A stretch of DNA of 64,000 nt, taken from assembly GCA_030765055.1 (NCBI GenBank), contig CM060950.1:276272975-276336974 (forward strand). The letters run 5' to 3'. How positions within the stretch are numbered: the first letter of the stretch is position 1; each line of letters begins with the position of its first letter. Positions 1 to 10,854 of the stretch are shown here, in pieces. The notes beneath the pieces are model-generated. The model saw only the letters and a list, made by a program, of their open reading frames with translations, was not told the DNA's origin and made no database searches. This stretch comes from Mantis religiosa. Taxonomy: Eukaryota > Arthropoda > Insecta > Mantodea > Mantidae. The translations under genes and the position numbers were made by a program.

Positions 1-369
1 ATGGAGCAATTGGTGGAATGATGGCGGGGGAAACCGGAGGACTCAGAGGAAACACACACGCACACACGCAGACACACAGAAATTGGAGGCTTCTTAAAAG
101 ACAAAATTCTCTGAAATTCAAAGTAGAGTTCGGTACAGTTCTAAATAAAAAATATTTAATAGAAAAATAAATAAGAGTGGTATTCCTTATTGATTTACAC
201 TTTGTTTTGCCCACTCATAAGGAACTTCTTAACCTGAACAGATAGATTAATTTTCTCAGCATAGTCTATATTAAGGTGCAGACACTTGCATTGACATGGT
301 AACTTCTGTAGGCCCTCCTCAACTTTTTTTTTTTCTTGGAAACTGTTGCATCTGCTCTAGAACAGCTGC
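1..369. other. Intronic sequence, short (AC)n tract
   Basis: AT-rich and presumably Patronin intron, given the exons downstream on the + strand. An imperfect CA-rich tract lies at about 52-81. The stretch 230-369 may be the 3' UTR of the mariner that follows. No exon is seen. Confidence 0.5.
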
Positions 370-1230
370 TCACAGTTCCTGGAAATCAACCAAATGATGT
401 TTATGCAGAGGTTTCTTCGTAGCCCCAAATAGGTGGTAATCAGAAAGATCCAAAGCAGGAGAATATGGTGGGTGTGGCAATACCTGGAATCCATTACATT
501 GATGGTGGCTGCGGTTTTCTGACTTACATGGGTGCAAGGTTGTCATGTTGCCAGAGCACTCCTTTTGCCCATTTTCCGGGTCACTTCTTTTGAATGGTGC
601 AGCATGACTGCCAAAGAGTGACATATGCCGTGCTATTAATGGTGGTTCCTGGTTCCAGCCAGTCAATGAGGAGGATTCCATCCTTGTCCCAAAAGACTGT
701 GGATATGTATTTTACTGCTGAAAGCAAGTACTGTATGGAACTTCTTTGGCAGAGGCTACCTGCATGCTTCCACTGCATTGATTGGGCTTTGGTCTCTGGC
801 TCATGGTAGTGGAGCCAATTCTCATCACCAGTCACAAGTTTGAACTTGAAGCCTTCTGAATTCTGGCTGCGACATTAAAGGAAATCACTGCACACATCCT
901 TGTGCTATTGTGTTTATGCTGTATTCAGGGGTTTGGAAACCCCACCTGGTGGACAGATGTTCATGCAGAATGAACGTGATGCAGAATAATTCTGGCAAGT
1001 CCTGTGGCAGCCTCCAGTTCTGTGAGCATTTTCACCAATTCACCTGAATATCCTTTTCCATTCTTAAAAATTGATTGGTATTTGCCACAATCACTTTCTT
1101 TCCACAACTGATTCCTTTCTCCATGGATGTTGTGACAACTTGGAGTGGTTATAAGTTGTGGAGGAAAAGATGATGAACCTTGTTGAAGATCTAGTTGCTG
1201 GATTCTAGTAGTTCCACAACAGCTCTGGTA
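370..1230 (-). pseudogene. Decayed mariner transposase
   Basis: Minus-strand fragments resemble a mariner (DD34D) transposase. At 581-835 there is TGDENWLHYHEPETKAQSMQWK, carrying the first catalytic Asp (TGDExW) and the HYEPETKxQSMxWKH block; WDKDGILLIDWLEPGTTIN follows. At 370-600 there is HPPYSPALDLSDYHLF, the third-Asp block. The two pieces are in different frames, so at least one frameshift separates them. The N-terminal helix-turn-helix region (about 850-1230) is only faintly readable. I could not define the terminal inverted repeats with confidence. The copy is dead. It could serve as a dating marker for the Patronin intron but shows no host function. Confidence 0.85.
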
Positions 1231-1669
1231 ATCACATAAGGTCTTATTTTCAGGGGCGGTCTCAGATGGGAAGTGATAATTTGGTTATAAATAAAATAAA
1301 ATTGTAGTTCCTCCTCCTATAAAAATTGGTATTTTAATTAAAATGAAACTTTTCCAACAATTAGTTACACTTTATAATGCTTTATATACATTGGTAGTAT
1401 ATTATCTTGTGCAATCTTTTATAACTTTCCACTTTCCAATGCAAAATACTGAAGCACAAATTCTGCAAAAATGCAGACACATGCAAAATATGTCTTTACA
1501 CTTTCACATCTGTTTGCAGAAGAAGGACTGGCTTCAAGTGCATGAGCTTTTATAGTCCTGCCATTCCCATAACGACAACTAAACATCTTTCAACTTTTCT
1601 ACATTACCTCATCATTCTTTTTAATTAAATTTTTCCTAACTTAATTTTAATATTTAAATAATAATTATT
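1231..1669. other. AT-rich intron, nothing recognised
   Basis: A 70-codon open frame at 1343-1555 has no recognisable motif and no splice context. I see only AT-rich intronic sequence here. Confidence 0.5.
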
Positions 1670-2750
1670 TTAACTTTAAAGAGAGTCGATTAAAGACACT
1701 AGACAACACTTACTTTTAAATTTTTCCGGAACATGTTTCTGAGGCTTTGCCTCTGTCATCGGCCGGCTCTCGACTGGTTCTCGTTGGTGTAGCTGACGAT
1801 ATTTTGTCACAGGTCTCCTCTGGTGGCGGTTCAAGGAACTTGCTGAACAAATCTTTCTGGGGGATGTCGAAATTGAATACTTTGTTCCTATTTTTTGAAA
1901 TGAAGATTTGTTCCCATGTGGATAGTTCTTGTTTTCCTGATGTATGTTTTAGTAGTTTTGGTTCTGGATTTATGTTGTGGTTTTTTTCCCAAAAATGTGC
2001 GGCAACTGCTGATTTTTCTAATTGTTTATATTTTATGTTTCTAAAGTGTTCCTTTGCTCTTGTTTCTAAATTTCTTTTTGTTTTTCCAATATAAATTTGA
2101 CTACAGTCATTGCATTCAATTTGATATATACCAGATTTATTGTTAGATGGAATGGCATCTTTGATGTTTGAGCAAATTAGGTTTTTTAAGGAGAAATGGT
2201 TGACTGGTGCTAGTTGAATATTTTGTTTTTTGAAGACTTTTTTGAATTTATCATAGGCCCATGGATGGTAAGTGAATTTTTTGAAAATCATATTAGTTTA
2301 TGTAGCTGAAAGAGTTGTGGTTTCCTTTAGTAGCTTCTTCTTTTTTGCTAAGCTCACTTTTTTGTCCACTAATGATTTGGGAAAGTTATTTTTATGTGCT
2401 ATTTCAATTATTTTGTTGTATTCTGTTTTGTATTCTTCTGCTGTGAGAGGGATGTTGACCAGTCTGTGTGCTAAACTATTAAAGATTGCCTGTTTGTGGG
2501 ATCTTGGGTTGTAGCCATTAGCTTTTATGTAGTTGTCTGTCTGTGTTGGTTTTCTGTAAATGCCAAAGTTTAGTCTGTTTTTATTCCTCATTATTTTTAG
2601 ATCCAAAAATGGTAAATGCTCATCTTTTTCTATTTCTACAGTGAATTTGATGCTTTTTTCTTGGATATTTAAAAGTTTTAGTGCATCACTGATGTGTTTT
2701 TTTTGTACTATTGCAAAGATGTCATCTACATATCCTATGATGGGGAAAAA
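1670..2750 (-). mobile_element. 5'-truncated Penelope-like element, family A (RT end plus GIY-YIG)
   Basis: The minus strand reads from the RT palm (YVDDIFAIV at about 2705-2735) through PFLDLKIMRNKNRLNFGIYRKP to the thumb. After a frame change near 2295 it continues into a complete GIY-YIG endonuclease (SGIYQIECNDCSQIYIGKTK at about 2085-2145) with the downstream HFRN and AAHFWEKNHNI motifs, ending at 1716. PLEs move by target-primed reverse transcription, and the GIY-YIG domain is the nicking enzyme. Everything upstream of the YVDD motif is missing, which is typical of 5' truncation. A hammerhead-like motif lies inside the last codons (1726-1766). Related copies are at 4153-4966 and 25528-25738. 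Confidence 0.92.
1726..1766 (-). ncRNA. Hammerhead ribozyme motif, PLE family A copy 1 (core mutated)
   Basis: On the minus strand: CCGG, a core reading CCGATGA (canonical CTGANGA, so the U4 position is changed to C), stem II with GAGGC/GCCTC arms, GAAA, the palindrome ACATGT as stem III, then T and CCGG closing stem I. It lies wholly inside the C-terminal codons of the element's open frame. The core substitution predicts loss of cleavage in this copy. Confidence 0.65.
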
Positions 2751-2754
2751 ATAA

Positions 2755-3098
2755 ACTGTGAATCAATGTAGAACACCTTTTATGCTCTACTATCTGTGGT
2801 AACACCATCTTTAAAAATTCACAGCTTGTCATGTGTATCATAAGTTTATAGTGGTCAGGATCACATATAGCAGATAGTAGAAGCTCTTAAAACCTTATCA
2901 ACAGAAATATCCCTAAAACTGACATTAAGTTAAGAATTATAGTCAAAATATTTAATTTTAGTATGATGTATAATTGCTCTGAAATCTTAGAAAGCTATTC
3001 CTTATAGTTGCTCTTGTTTTACAAAACTGTTCTGCAGAGATAGAAATTAATACCACACTTTGCACATTTCAATCAAACTATATATTTTCCCCCCTCAG
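2755..3098. other. Intron before Patronin exon 1 of window
   Basis: AT-rich sequence ending in a pyrimidine tract and CAG acceptor at 3098. Nothing else is recognised. Confidence 0.6.
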
Positions 3099-3305
3099 GA
3101 AAGGCCAATGTCACAATTTGAAAGTCAGCCACCCATGGAACAGGAGGAACCCAGGCCTGCAGTCCAATCACGACTTGAGCCCCCACCTCCAAGAGAAACA
3201 GAGAAACAAGCTGAAGAGAGAGAACGCTGTGTCAGTGAGTCTGAGACTACATCTACTCCAGGTGTAGGTCTGGTCATCGGTAGCGAGTTGGTCAATCCTG
3301 ATCCT
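3099..3305 (+). CDS. Patronin: Patronin/CAMSAP internal exon (visible exon 1 of 6)
   Basis: This exon encodes 69 codons in phase 0 at both ends. It is preceded by a pyrimidine-rich stretch ending in CAG and followed by the donor GTGAGT. The peptide is proline- and glutamate-rich and ends in GVGLVIGSELVNPDP, which resembles the linker before the last coiled coil of insect Patronin. Patronin binds and protects microtubule minus ends; the family has an N-terminal CH domain, coiled coils and a C-terminal CKK domain. The CH part must lie upstream of the window. The next exon, 13906-14142, continues in the same phase, which supports the gene model. The intron between them is 10.6 kb and almost entirely transposon. 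The identification rests on all six exons together; this one alone would be weaker. Confidence 0.88.
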
Positions 3306-3879
3306 GTGAGTGTGCTTTGCTATAGGTATACACAGTAGAGCAGTCTTAAGTAAAAAGCAAATACTTCACTACAAAGATTAAAATTCATTTAGTTGATGGT
3401 GCAGCAGTGAGAATCAAAAGTGGTAAGAATTGTAATGGAAGAAAACATGGAAAGGACAAATTATACCCAGTGTTACCAAGGAGGAGTTGCTGATACCAGT
3501 ATGTAGTTTATTAGCTATAAACCCATGCTAAGTATTATATTAAGATGGCTTTTAGTACCTATTTATTATTGTATGTTATTAAATGGGATACTTGGTGTTG
3601 CATTTCATTTCATTAAAACTATTGATTAGAAATAGGAAGTGGCAACTACACTTTTAAATGCTTTCTTTTCTATTTGGTGTCTCTCTCTTTATTCAAATTT
3701 ATGCTACAATTTTGCAGTGTACAGGTTGCTAATAATTTATAAAAGCTTTATATTATGCATACCATACAATAAGTAACAGTACTAGCTGCAACTATTTTCA
3801 ATAATCTGTTCATTATTTCTACCACCTAAATTCTACATTATGATTCACAAACTGTTTATAGAACTCCTATTTACTTAAC
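3306..3879. other. Intron, nothing recognised
   Basis: Starts with the donor GTGAGT of the preceding exon. AT-rich, no coding motif. Confidence 0.55.
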
Positions 3880-4251
3880 CAACCATATCATTTCTCCTTA
3901 ACTCTGAATAAAAATTCTCCTAAGTTACTAATCTGTGATTGATTGCAAAACATTTTCTATTACTGCTGGTTTGGCCATTTTCAACCATTTACTTTCTATA
4001 AATTCTTTCCTCCAAATATCTGTACCCCTGCATTCCAATAAGATATGGATTACATCCTCTTTTCCTTTGCATTTAGGGCAAATTCCTTCATCTATCCTTC
4101 TCCTGTAATCTTTTAATCCCCAAACTCCTAGTTTAAACCATGTAGTACTTCAATTCTTTTCTTGGAAGTGTTGAAAACAGTGTTGTTATGATAAATTAAC
4201 TTTAAAGAGAGTCGATTAAAGACACTAGACAACACTTACTTTTAAATTTTT

Positions 4252-4292
4252 CCGGAACATGTTTCTGAGGCTTTGCCTCTATCATCAGCCGG
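4252..4292 (-). ncRNA. Hammerhead ribozyme motif, PLE family A left arm
   Basis: Minus strand: CCGG, core CTGATGA, stem II GAGGC/GCCTC, GAAA, palindromic stem III ACATGT, T, CCGG. All conserved hammerhead positions (CUGANGA, GAAA, UH at the cleavage site) are present. The very short stem III is self-complementary, suggesting action as a dimer. Confidence 0.75.
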
Positions 4293-4869
4293 CTCTCGAC
4301 TGGTTCTCGTTGGTGTAGCTGACGATATTTTGTCACAGGTCTCCTCTGGTGGCGGTTCAAGGAACTTGCTGAACAAATCTTTCTGGGGGATGTCGAAATT
4401 GAATACTTTGTTCCTATTTTTTGAAATGATGATTTGTTCCCATGTGGATAGTTCTTGTTTTCCTGATGTATGTTGTAGTAGTTTTGGTTCTAGATTTATG
4501 TTGTGGTTTTTTTCCCAAAAATGTGTGGCAACTGCTGATTTTTCTAATTGTTTATATTTTATGTTTCTAAAGTGTTCCTTTTTAGAAACAAGAGCAAAGG
4601 AACACTTTAGAAACATAAATATAAACAATTAGAAAAATCAGCAGTTGCCACACATTTTTGGGAAAAAAACCACAACATAAATCCAGAACCAAAACTACTA
4701 AAACATACATCAGGAAAACAAGAACTATCCACATGGGAACAAAAAATAGGAACAAAGTATTCAATTTCGACATCCCCCAGAAGATTTGTTCAGCAAGTTC
4801 CTTGAACCGCCACCAGAGGAGACCTGTGACAAAATATCGTCAGCTACACCAACGAGAACCAGTCGAGAG

Positions 4870-4910
4870 CCGGCTGATGATAGAGGCAAAGCCTCAGAAA
4901 CATGTTCCGG
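4870..4910 (+). ncRNA. Hammerhead ribozyme motif, PLE family A right arm
   Basis: Plus-strand mirror of the left arm: CCGG 4870-4873, CTGATGA 4874-4880, stem II 4881-4896, GAAA 4897-4900, palindromic stem III and cleavage site to 4906, CCGG 4907-4910. Core intact. Confidence 0.75.
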
Positions 4911-5147
4911 AAAAATTTAAAAGTAAGTGTTGTCTAGTGTCTTTAATCGACTCTCTTTAAAGTTAATTCATATAGTACTTTCTCATTGATCCTTATTACA
5001 CTTCTCAATATGCATATTTTTCCCATCATTACTTCATATTCCTTATAAAATTTGAAGGAACTTCTTTTCTCCACTATTGCCCACAACATTTCTGTCTATC
5101 TGTATCTTCCAGTTGACATCTGACAAGTTTTCAGATTTGTCATCATA

Positions 5148-5178
5148 CTCTCTCTCTCTTTCTTTCTCTCTCTCTCTT

Positions 5179-5235
<57 letters not shown>

Positions 5236-5236
5236 G

Positions 5237-5272
<36 letters not shown>

Positions 5273-5273
5273 T
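5148..5273. repeat. (CT)n / CTGTCT microsatellite
   Basis: Imperfect CT dinucleotide tract with CTTT and CTGTCT variants, inside the remnant of the LINE. Open frames of Arg/Glu repeats here are artefacts of the tract. Confidence 0.95.
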
Positions 5274-5784
5274 TTTTCTACCCATATATCAACTGTACCA
5301 TTTATAAGTTGATGTCTTATTTCGCCCTGGTAGTTCTTTGGGTGAATAAGCTTCTCTTGTATGTCTAAGAAATATTTCAAAATGTGCCCCTGTGGTAGGT
5401 GATGAATTCTAAACCAGTATTTTAATCTCTTTCCCTAATCAACTCTTGTACACTCACTTTGCCTAATTCTAACATAGCTCCCCTGCAAAATTACTTGTGG
5501 AGCTCTTAAAATCAATTTAAAAATGTTCTCAGTAACCTATCCATCTTTTCCCAACCTTCCCCTCCACCCCAGATCTCTATACCACACAGCCATCTTGACT
5601 CCATTAAAACTTTAAAAGTGCATTACAACCATGTCACATTCATCTTCGGAGCTATGTACAAACGTTTGCTAACCATTTTCAGTGCTAATTTTCCTTTTGA
5701 CCAGGTCATTTCTTTATGCTTCCCCTATCTTATTTGTATATTTATCCACCATTGTATTTAATATCAAAACATTATCTACTGTTG

Positions 5785-5957
5785 CTCAATTTCTTCTCGG
5801 GCAGCAAGCCAGGTGTTATATTTGTGTTATATCCAGTGTTTCATTTGTGGATATAACATTTAATAAATATCCTGATGATGAGAGAGATGCACACTCCCAA
5901 AACATTGATTTCTAATCGTCTTTTCACCTGGCTTGCTGCCCCAGAAGAAATTGAGCA
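5785..5957. mobile_element. Small terminal-inverted-repeat insertion, possibly a PLE end
   Basis: About 32 bases at 5785-5815 (TGCTCAATTTCTTC then GGCAGCAAGCCAGGTG) recur inverted at 5926-5957. The inner part holds CTGATGATGAGAG and a later AAAAC, faintly like a decayed hammerhead. It abuts the LINE remnant. It could be a MITE or a rearranged PLE terminus; I cannot decide. Confidence 0.4.
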
Positions 5958-6216
5958 TATTCGTCGCCAGGAAAGCTTTAGGTCTTATTATCTACTGGTC
6001 TTCTATCTTGTGTCTTTCTGACCAAGATTGAAATTTCTATTTAAACAATAAACTTTCACAAAATCTTCAACTGCTTGCTGCCATCAGCCATTTACATAAT
6101 GGTGAAAAAATGAAGTTATACTTTAATACTTAATTTAAATATAACCACTATAAGTTTATGGTAACTCTCCAGCATTTGCCAATTATTATTATTATGACTG
6201 AGGAAAAGAAGAAAAA

Positions 6217-6373
6217 TATTTATCAGATAGTCCTGGGAAGATTTAAATCACAGACCTCACATTCATGAGTCATTTCTGGTACCTGTGTTGGCAGGTATTT
6301 ATCAGATAGTCCTGGGAAGATTTAAATCACAGACCTCACATTCATGAGTCATTTCTGGTACCTGTGTTGGCAT
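6217..6373. repeat. Tandem duplication, 79 bp unit x 2
   Basis: The unit starting TATTTATCAGATAGTCCTGG at 6217 repeats at 6296 almost without change. The recent look suggests replication slippage or an assembly overlap. Intronic, no coding content. Confidence 0.9.
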
Positions 6374-9300
6374 TATTTCAATCTCAAAATAATTGTTCAA
6401 TAATGAGTTTTGTTGGAAGTGAAATTTCTGAATGAAGAATAAGGGGAAATTTTATTGTGAAGAATGATAAATATAGGTTTCATTAATTTGTATTACAATA
6501 GAAATTGAGCAATTAACTAAAACGGTAAATTTGGGAAATAGATTATTATGATTAGATTTCTGCATTTTTATTGTTTTCTATAGTTTTCATGCATTGAAAT
6601 ACATGCATACATGTGTGAAATACATGAGGTGATTAAAAGATTTCCGGAATGAGGCCACAAACTTATTACAACTCTTTGATTTGTTTATTCTGCACTGTCA
6701 CCCTCAAAGAAGTCTCCTTGGGAGTTGATACACTTGTCCCAGCACTTGCCACTGTTGGAAGCACCTATGAAAGTCATCTTCTTTACACATGTTCAGAGCT
6801 TTAATAATTCACGATGGATAACATCAATGTCATCAAAATGGTGTCCTAAGAACTATATTTTAATTTGCATGAAAAGAAAAAAGTCCATTAGCGCTAAATT
6901 TGGAGAACAGGCAGAATAGGGATTATTCATCCTATTTTTATCCAAAAATTGGCATACAAAATTAACTTTGTGCACAGGCACATTGTCTTGATGCAAGAAC
7001 CAGTCACCAGTCCTCCTTTTCTCCAGCCGTTTGCAACATTTAATCTTGATCTTCACAACACTTCTTTGTAGTACACTTGATTCATTGTTTCACTCTATGG
7101 CACAAATTCCTTGTCTACAATTCCTCTGATGTTAAAAAAAAGAATAATTGACTTTCATTTTAGGTCAACTTGTGTGGCCTTTTTCGGCTTGAAAATGGAG
7201 GATTCTTCCATTGTGAAGATTGTTGCTTTGTTTCTGGGTTGTACCCATAAGTCAATGTTTCATCATCAATAACAACTTTCTCCATAAACTGTGGGTCATT
7301 TTGAAACTTTTCTTCGAGATCTGTGCAGGCAGTCACACAGCTTTCCTTTTGGTCACTTTAAAAGAGGTGTGGAGTAACTTAAAGGCAATTCTTCTCATGT
7401 CCAAATCATCTTTTAAAATATTTGAACACTTTCAAAGGAGACCCTAATGAATTAGAAAGCTCTCTAATTGTAATCTGCTTGACATTTAATACAATTTCTT
7501 TAACCCAATTGATGTTTTCATCAATTTTACTGATTTCATGTCACATTTAAATTTTGGAAACCACCGAAATGCTTGTGTTTTGCCCATTACTTCCTTGTCA
7601 TAAGTTCTTCTTAAAATTTCATAGGCTTCTATAGCAGGTTTAAAGCATAATTTGATATAATAAAATTATAAATAGGAGTATTTATAAACAGTGGAGCTTC
7701 ATCAATAAAACCTTTTTAACCACTTCGCCGATGGCCATTTAAACCCTGCATGGCCGGGAACGGATACCCAGTAAACAGAACAAGACATTTAAATTGTTAA
7801 ATGCTGCAAAAATGCTTCATAAATAAATATTCGTATCTTCCGTATTTATTAAGTTATTTTAGCGAAACAAAAACTGGTTTTAAGCCCATTAAAGGCAGTA
7901 TACATCTACAGTATCATTAAAATAGAGACTATATTAATAAATCGTTGAAATTTCATTAATTTGTATCACTGTATAGAAAGCCATTCTTTGCATCGAACGC
8001 GCCTAATGCTGACTATTTTTGTTTTACAAACTATATGGTGTATCAGCTGCATATGCGAAGTGTTGGGTTTATAGGTTTATAGGTTTCAGTTTATGCTACC
8101 ACGCAATAGTAATTGTATATGTTGTGTTACACATGCTGAAAAGAAACCTCCGTCAGCATCTCGCTAATTGCACAACCGAAGTTTGTGGTAGCTAACATAA
8201 CTGTTTTCTTTGCTCAGTTCATATAGTAATTTTGACTGTGTCAGAGTTCCGAGCGATTTCTTTAGCTAAAACACATTTGAAATAGTTTCCTCAGTGCTAA
8301 TCATGGCTTCAACTAGTAATGTAGCAAATAAATTAGCTAGTGTAGGAAGACTGTGGGCTTCTGATATTACATTAGAAAATGTCGAAGAGTTTTTGCTGTT
8401 AGACAGTGATTTGGACATTGATGGCGAGTTTTCAGATTTTGAGGGGGTTGTTGAGGATATAGGTAGCAGTGAGGAGGAAAATGACTCATTTCCGACAGGT
8501 GTTCGTGAAGAATCAACATTATGGAGGTGTCAAAATAACTCTAACACAAATAGACTTACGTTCACGAGCACAACCTCTGGTGTACAACTGCATACTCAGC
8601 TAACTTCTGACACCCAACCCATTAACATGTTCACAAAAATTTTTTACTAGTGACTTACTGTCTCTCATTGTTTCAGAAACAAATGTATATGCGAGTAGGG
8701 TGAAGGAAGACCTGATTTCTAAAGGCAATTTAGGACCTAAGAGTAGAATTCAGAAGTGGACAGAAGTAACAATGAGATTTACAGACTACTTGGTCTAATT
8801 ATGCTCATGGGTGTTATCTGAAAACCTACGCTAGACATGTACTGGTCTACAGATGCCATGCTAGCTACCCCATTTTTTTGGGAAATGCACATCAAAAAAC
8901 AGGTTTACTTCCATTTTGCGCTTCCTTCATTTCTCCTGCACAGAAAATGTAAATGATAAATTAATCAAAATCAGACCAGTTTTTGATTACGTTATTTCAA
9001 AATTCAAAGAAAATTATGTGCCTAGTGAAAAGATCACTGTTGATGAAAGCCTGATGCTTTGGAAGGGCTGCTTAGGTTGGAAACAATACATCAAAACAAA
9101 GAGGGCCAGATTTGGCATAAAGAGTTTTGATGTATGTGAAAATAAAACAGGATATCTTTACAATAGCTGCATACACACTGGCCAAGGGACTGATAACACC
9201 GGAGAAAAAGATTTGGGGTTATCTGGTTCCATTGTAATGCACCTAATGGAATCTGTACTTGATCAGGGTAGGACTGTATTCTGTTGTTTAAGGACTTGAT

Positions 9301-9376
9301 ACAATGAAGCACAAAATTAATACAATTTTGAGTCGAACTAATACTCAATGCTCCATTTATTGCTAGTATTTACCTA

Positions 9377-9412
9377 GAACGCGTTTCGTTAGGTTCTTCC
9401 TAACATCATCAG
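9377..9412 (-). ncRNA. Hammerhead ribozyme motif, left arm of innermost PLE
   Basis: Minus strand: CTGATGA (9406-9412), stem II GTTAGG/CCTAAC, GAAA, palindrome ACGCGT, T, C. Core complete. Identical to the right-arm copy. Confidence 0.78.
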
Positions 9413-9875
9413 CTGTTGTCGACTAATGGATGCCGGTTCAGTGAACTCCTCGGAGGTGATAGGTGCGTCTCTGTCGGTATCTTGATGAACTTGAAATTGG
9501 GGTTGTCTTCAAAGGTAGTATCGAAATTAAACAATTTACTTTCATATTTCTTTATAAAGATTTTTTCCCACGTGGTTAATGCAGCTGGACCTTGGACACC
9601 TTTTAGTAAGTGAATTTCTCGTTCTATGTCATGATTTCTATGTCACGTTCCTTTTTGTTTTTCCAATGTAGAATTTGTCACAGTCCTTGCAATTTATCCG
9701 GTACACTCCTGATTTTCTGCCTGTGGGTATCTTCTTTGTATTATGTGATTTCAAAAGATGTTTTACACTAAATTTGTTCTGTGGGGCCAAAGTAATATTG
9801 TGTTCTTTGAAGACTTTCTGGAAAAGGTGTGTAGCTGTGCGATGATACGTAAATTTTCTGTATGAGGTTTCATTG

Positions 9876-10844
9876 CTAATTGGGAGAGAGAGTAGTTACT
9901 TGTTTGCATCTTAGTTGTCTTTTGAATTTATCTATTTTCTTGTTGACCAATTCAGCACTGTATCCATTGTATTCTGCAATGTGAATGATGTTATTGTACT
10001 CTTTGTTATATTCTATCTTGTTTAAAGGTACATTAACCAGCCTGTAAGTTAAACTGTTGATAACAGCATGCTTGTGTTGTCTTGGGTTATATCCATCTGA
10101 TTTTATGAAATTTTCTGTGTGTGTTTCCTTTCTGTGTATGCCAAATTCAAGTTTATTATGTTTTCTGGTAAGTTTCAAATCTAAGAAAGGGATTTCATTA
10201 TTTATCTCTTTTTCTATGGAGAATTTTATTGCAGGATTTTGTAAATTAAGTAGTTTTAATGCATCATCCATTTGTTTCTCATTTATTATTGCCCAAATGT
10301 CATCCACATATCTGTACCAATGCTTAAAAATTAGTGGGAATGCCTTTGTGATATGCGTTTCCAAAAAGCTCATGAAGAGGTCTGCCAAAAATGGGGACAA
10401 TGGGTTGCCCATAGATAGTCCTGATTTTTGTTTGAAAATTTTTTTATTGAATGTAAAAAAGGACTGTTCAATGCAAATATTGGTTAGTTGAAGGTATTCC
10501 TCTATGATGTTTTGGTCTATTTGTAGGGACTGAAGCCATGTTTGCATGTACTCTATGAGTTTGTCTCTTGGAACACTTGGGAACAAGGAGATTACATCAA
10601 AAGATACCATTCGGTCTGTGGGAGAAAATTGTAGATTTTTAGTTTTGTTGATGAATTCCAACGAATTTTTAATACTGTGGCTTTTGAATTTTGGTAGCTC
10701 CTTAAATTTTTTGTTTAACCATTTGGATAGCTTGTAGCAGGGTGTGTTTATGTTGTTAATGATTGGGCGCATCTTATTTCCTGTTTTATGAATTTTGGGT
10801 AATCCATATATGTTAGCTACTGTAGGGTTGTCCAATATTTGCAT
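9876..10844 (-). CDS. PLE reverse transcriptase, minus arm (endonuclease shifted and deleted)
   Basis: 322 codons. Motifs in order: IYGLPKIHKTGNKMRPIINN (about residues 13-32), MVSFDVISLFPSVP (RT catalytic Asp, about 83-96), GLSMGNPLSPFLADLFM (about 142-158), YRYVDDIWAI (second and third catalytic Asp, about 175), FLDLKLTRKHNKLEFGIHRK, and a C-terminal thumb with HKHAVINSLTYRLVN. The RT core looks intact. A one-base insertion at about 9890 (in the TCTCTC run) shifts the frame before the endonuclease. About 100 bases of the GIY-YIG domain are deleted near 9640, compared with the plus arm. The true N-terminus is absent, since the arm ends at the inversion junction. Confidence 0.88.
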   Translation of the reverse strand: MQILDNPTVANIYGLPKIHKTGNKMRPIINNINTPCYKLSKWLNKKFKELPKFKSHSIKNSLEFINKTKNLQFSPTDRMVSFDVISLFPSVPRDKLIEYMQTWLQSLQIDQNIIEEYLQLTNICIEQSFFTFNKKIFKQKSGLSMGNPLSPFLADLFMSFLETHITKAFPLIFKHWYRYVDDIWAIINEKQMDDALKLLNLQNPAIKFSIEKEINNEIPFLDLKLTRKHNKLEFGIHRKETHTENFIKSDGYNPRQHKHAVINSLTYRLVNVPLNKIEYNKEYNNIIHIAEYNGYSAELVNKKIDKFKRQLRCKQVTTLSPN

Positions 10845-10854
10845 TGAACAGTCC

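Larger units (their letters stand above)
4153..4966. mobile_element. Penelope-like element family A, head-to-head palindrome
   Basis: Two copies of the same 3' end lie in inverted orientation around a centre at about 4579: a minus arm (to about 4579) and a plus arm (from about 4580). Both carry the C-terminal half of the GIY-YIG domain (HFRNIKYKQLEKSAVATHFW), the family A C-terminus, a hammerhead motif and the same tail (GAGAGTCGATTAAAG). Flanking 12-base sequences CATGTAGTACTT (about 4139) and CATATAGTACTT (about 4968) look like a target-site duplication with one difference. The element interrupts the LINE reading. No RT remains, so this copy depended on enzymes from elsewhere. The perfect hairpin could cause assembly or cloning trouble, but clean flanking repeats argue it is real. 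Confidence 0.88.
3880..5784 (-). pseudogene. Non-LTR retrotransposon 3' end, interrupted by a PLE
   Basis: Minus-strand reading gives RT C-terminal and tail motifs in several frames: ALKVLMES-like thumb sequence near 5600, NLSDVNWKIQIDRNVVGN at about 5100-5160, and GVWGLKDYRRRIDEGICPKC followed by KGKEDVIHILLEC at about 4030-4120. The last is the cysteine/histidine tail typical of many arthropod LINEs. A family A PLE (4153-4966) sits in the middle, and the LINE reading resumes on its other side. A (CT)n tract at 5148-5273 lies inside the former coding region. Multiple frame changes show it is an old, dead copy. The clade is not certain. Confidence 0.6.

Noticed and set aside
5043..5380. Arg/Glu and Ser/Leu repeat frames
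   Set aside because: Products of the (CT)n tract in a dead LINE.
5785..5957. A further hammerhead ribozyme
   Set aside because: CTGATGA is present, but stem II pairs poorly, GAAA reads AAAA and stem III is not self-complementary; kept only as an uncertain inverted-repeat insertion.
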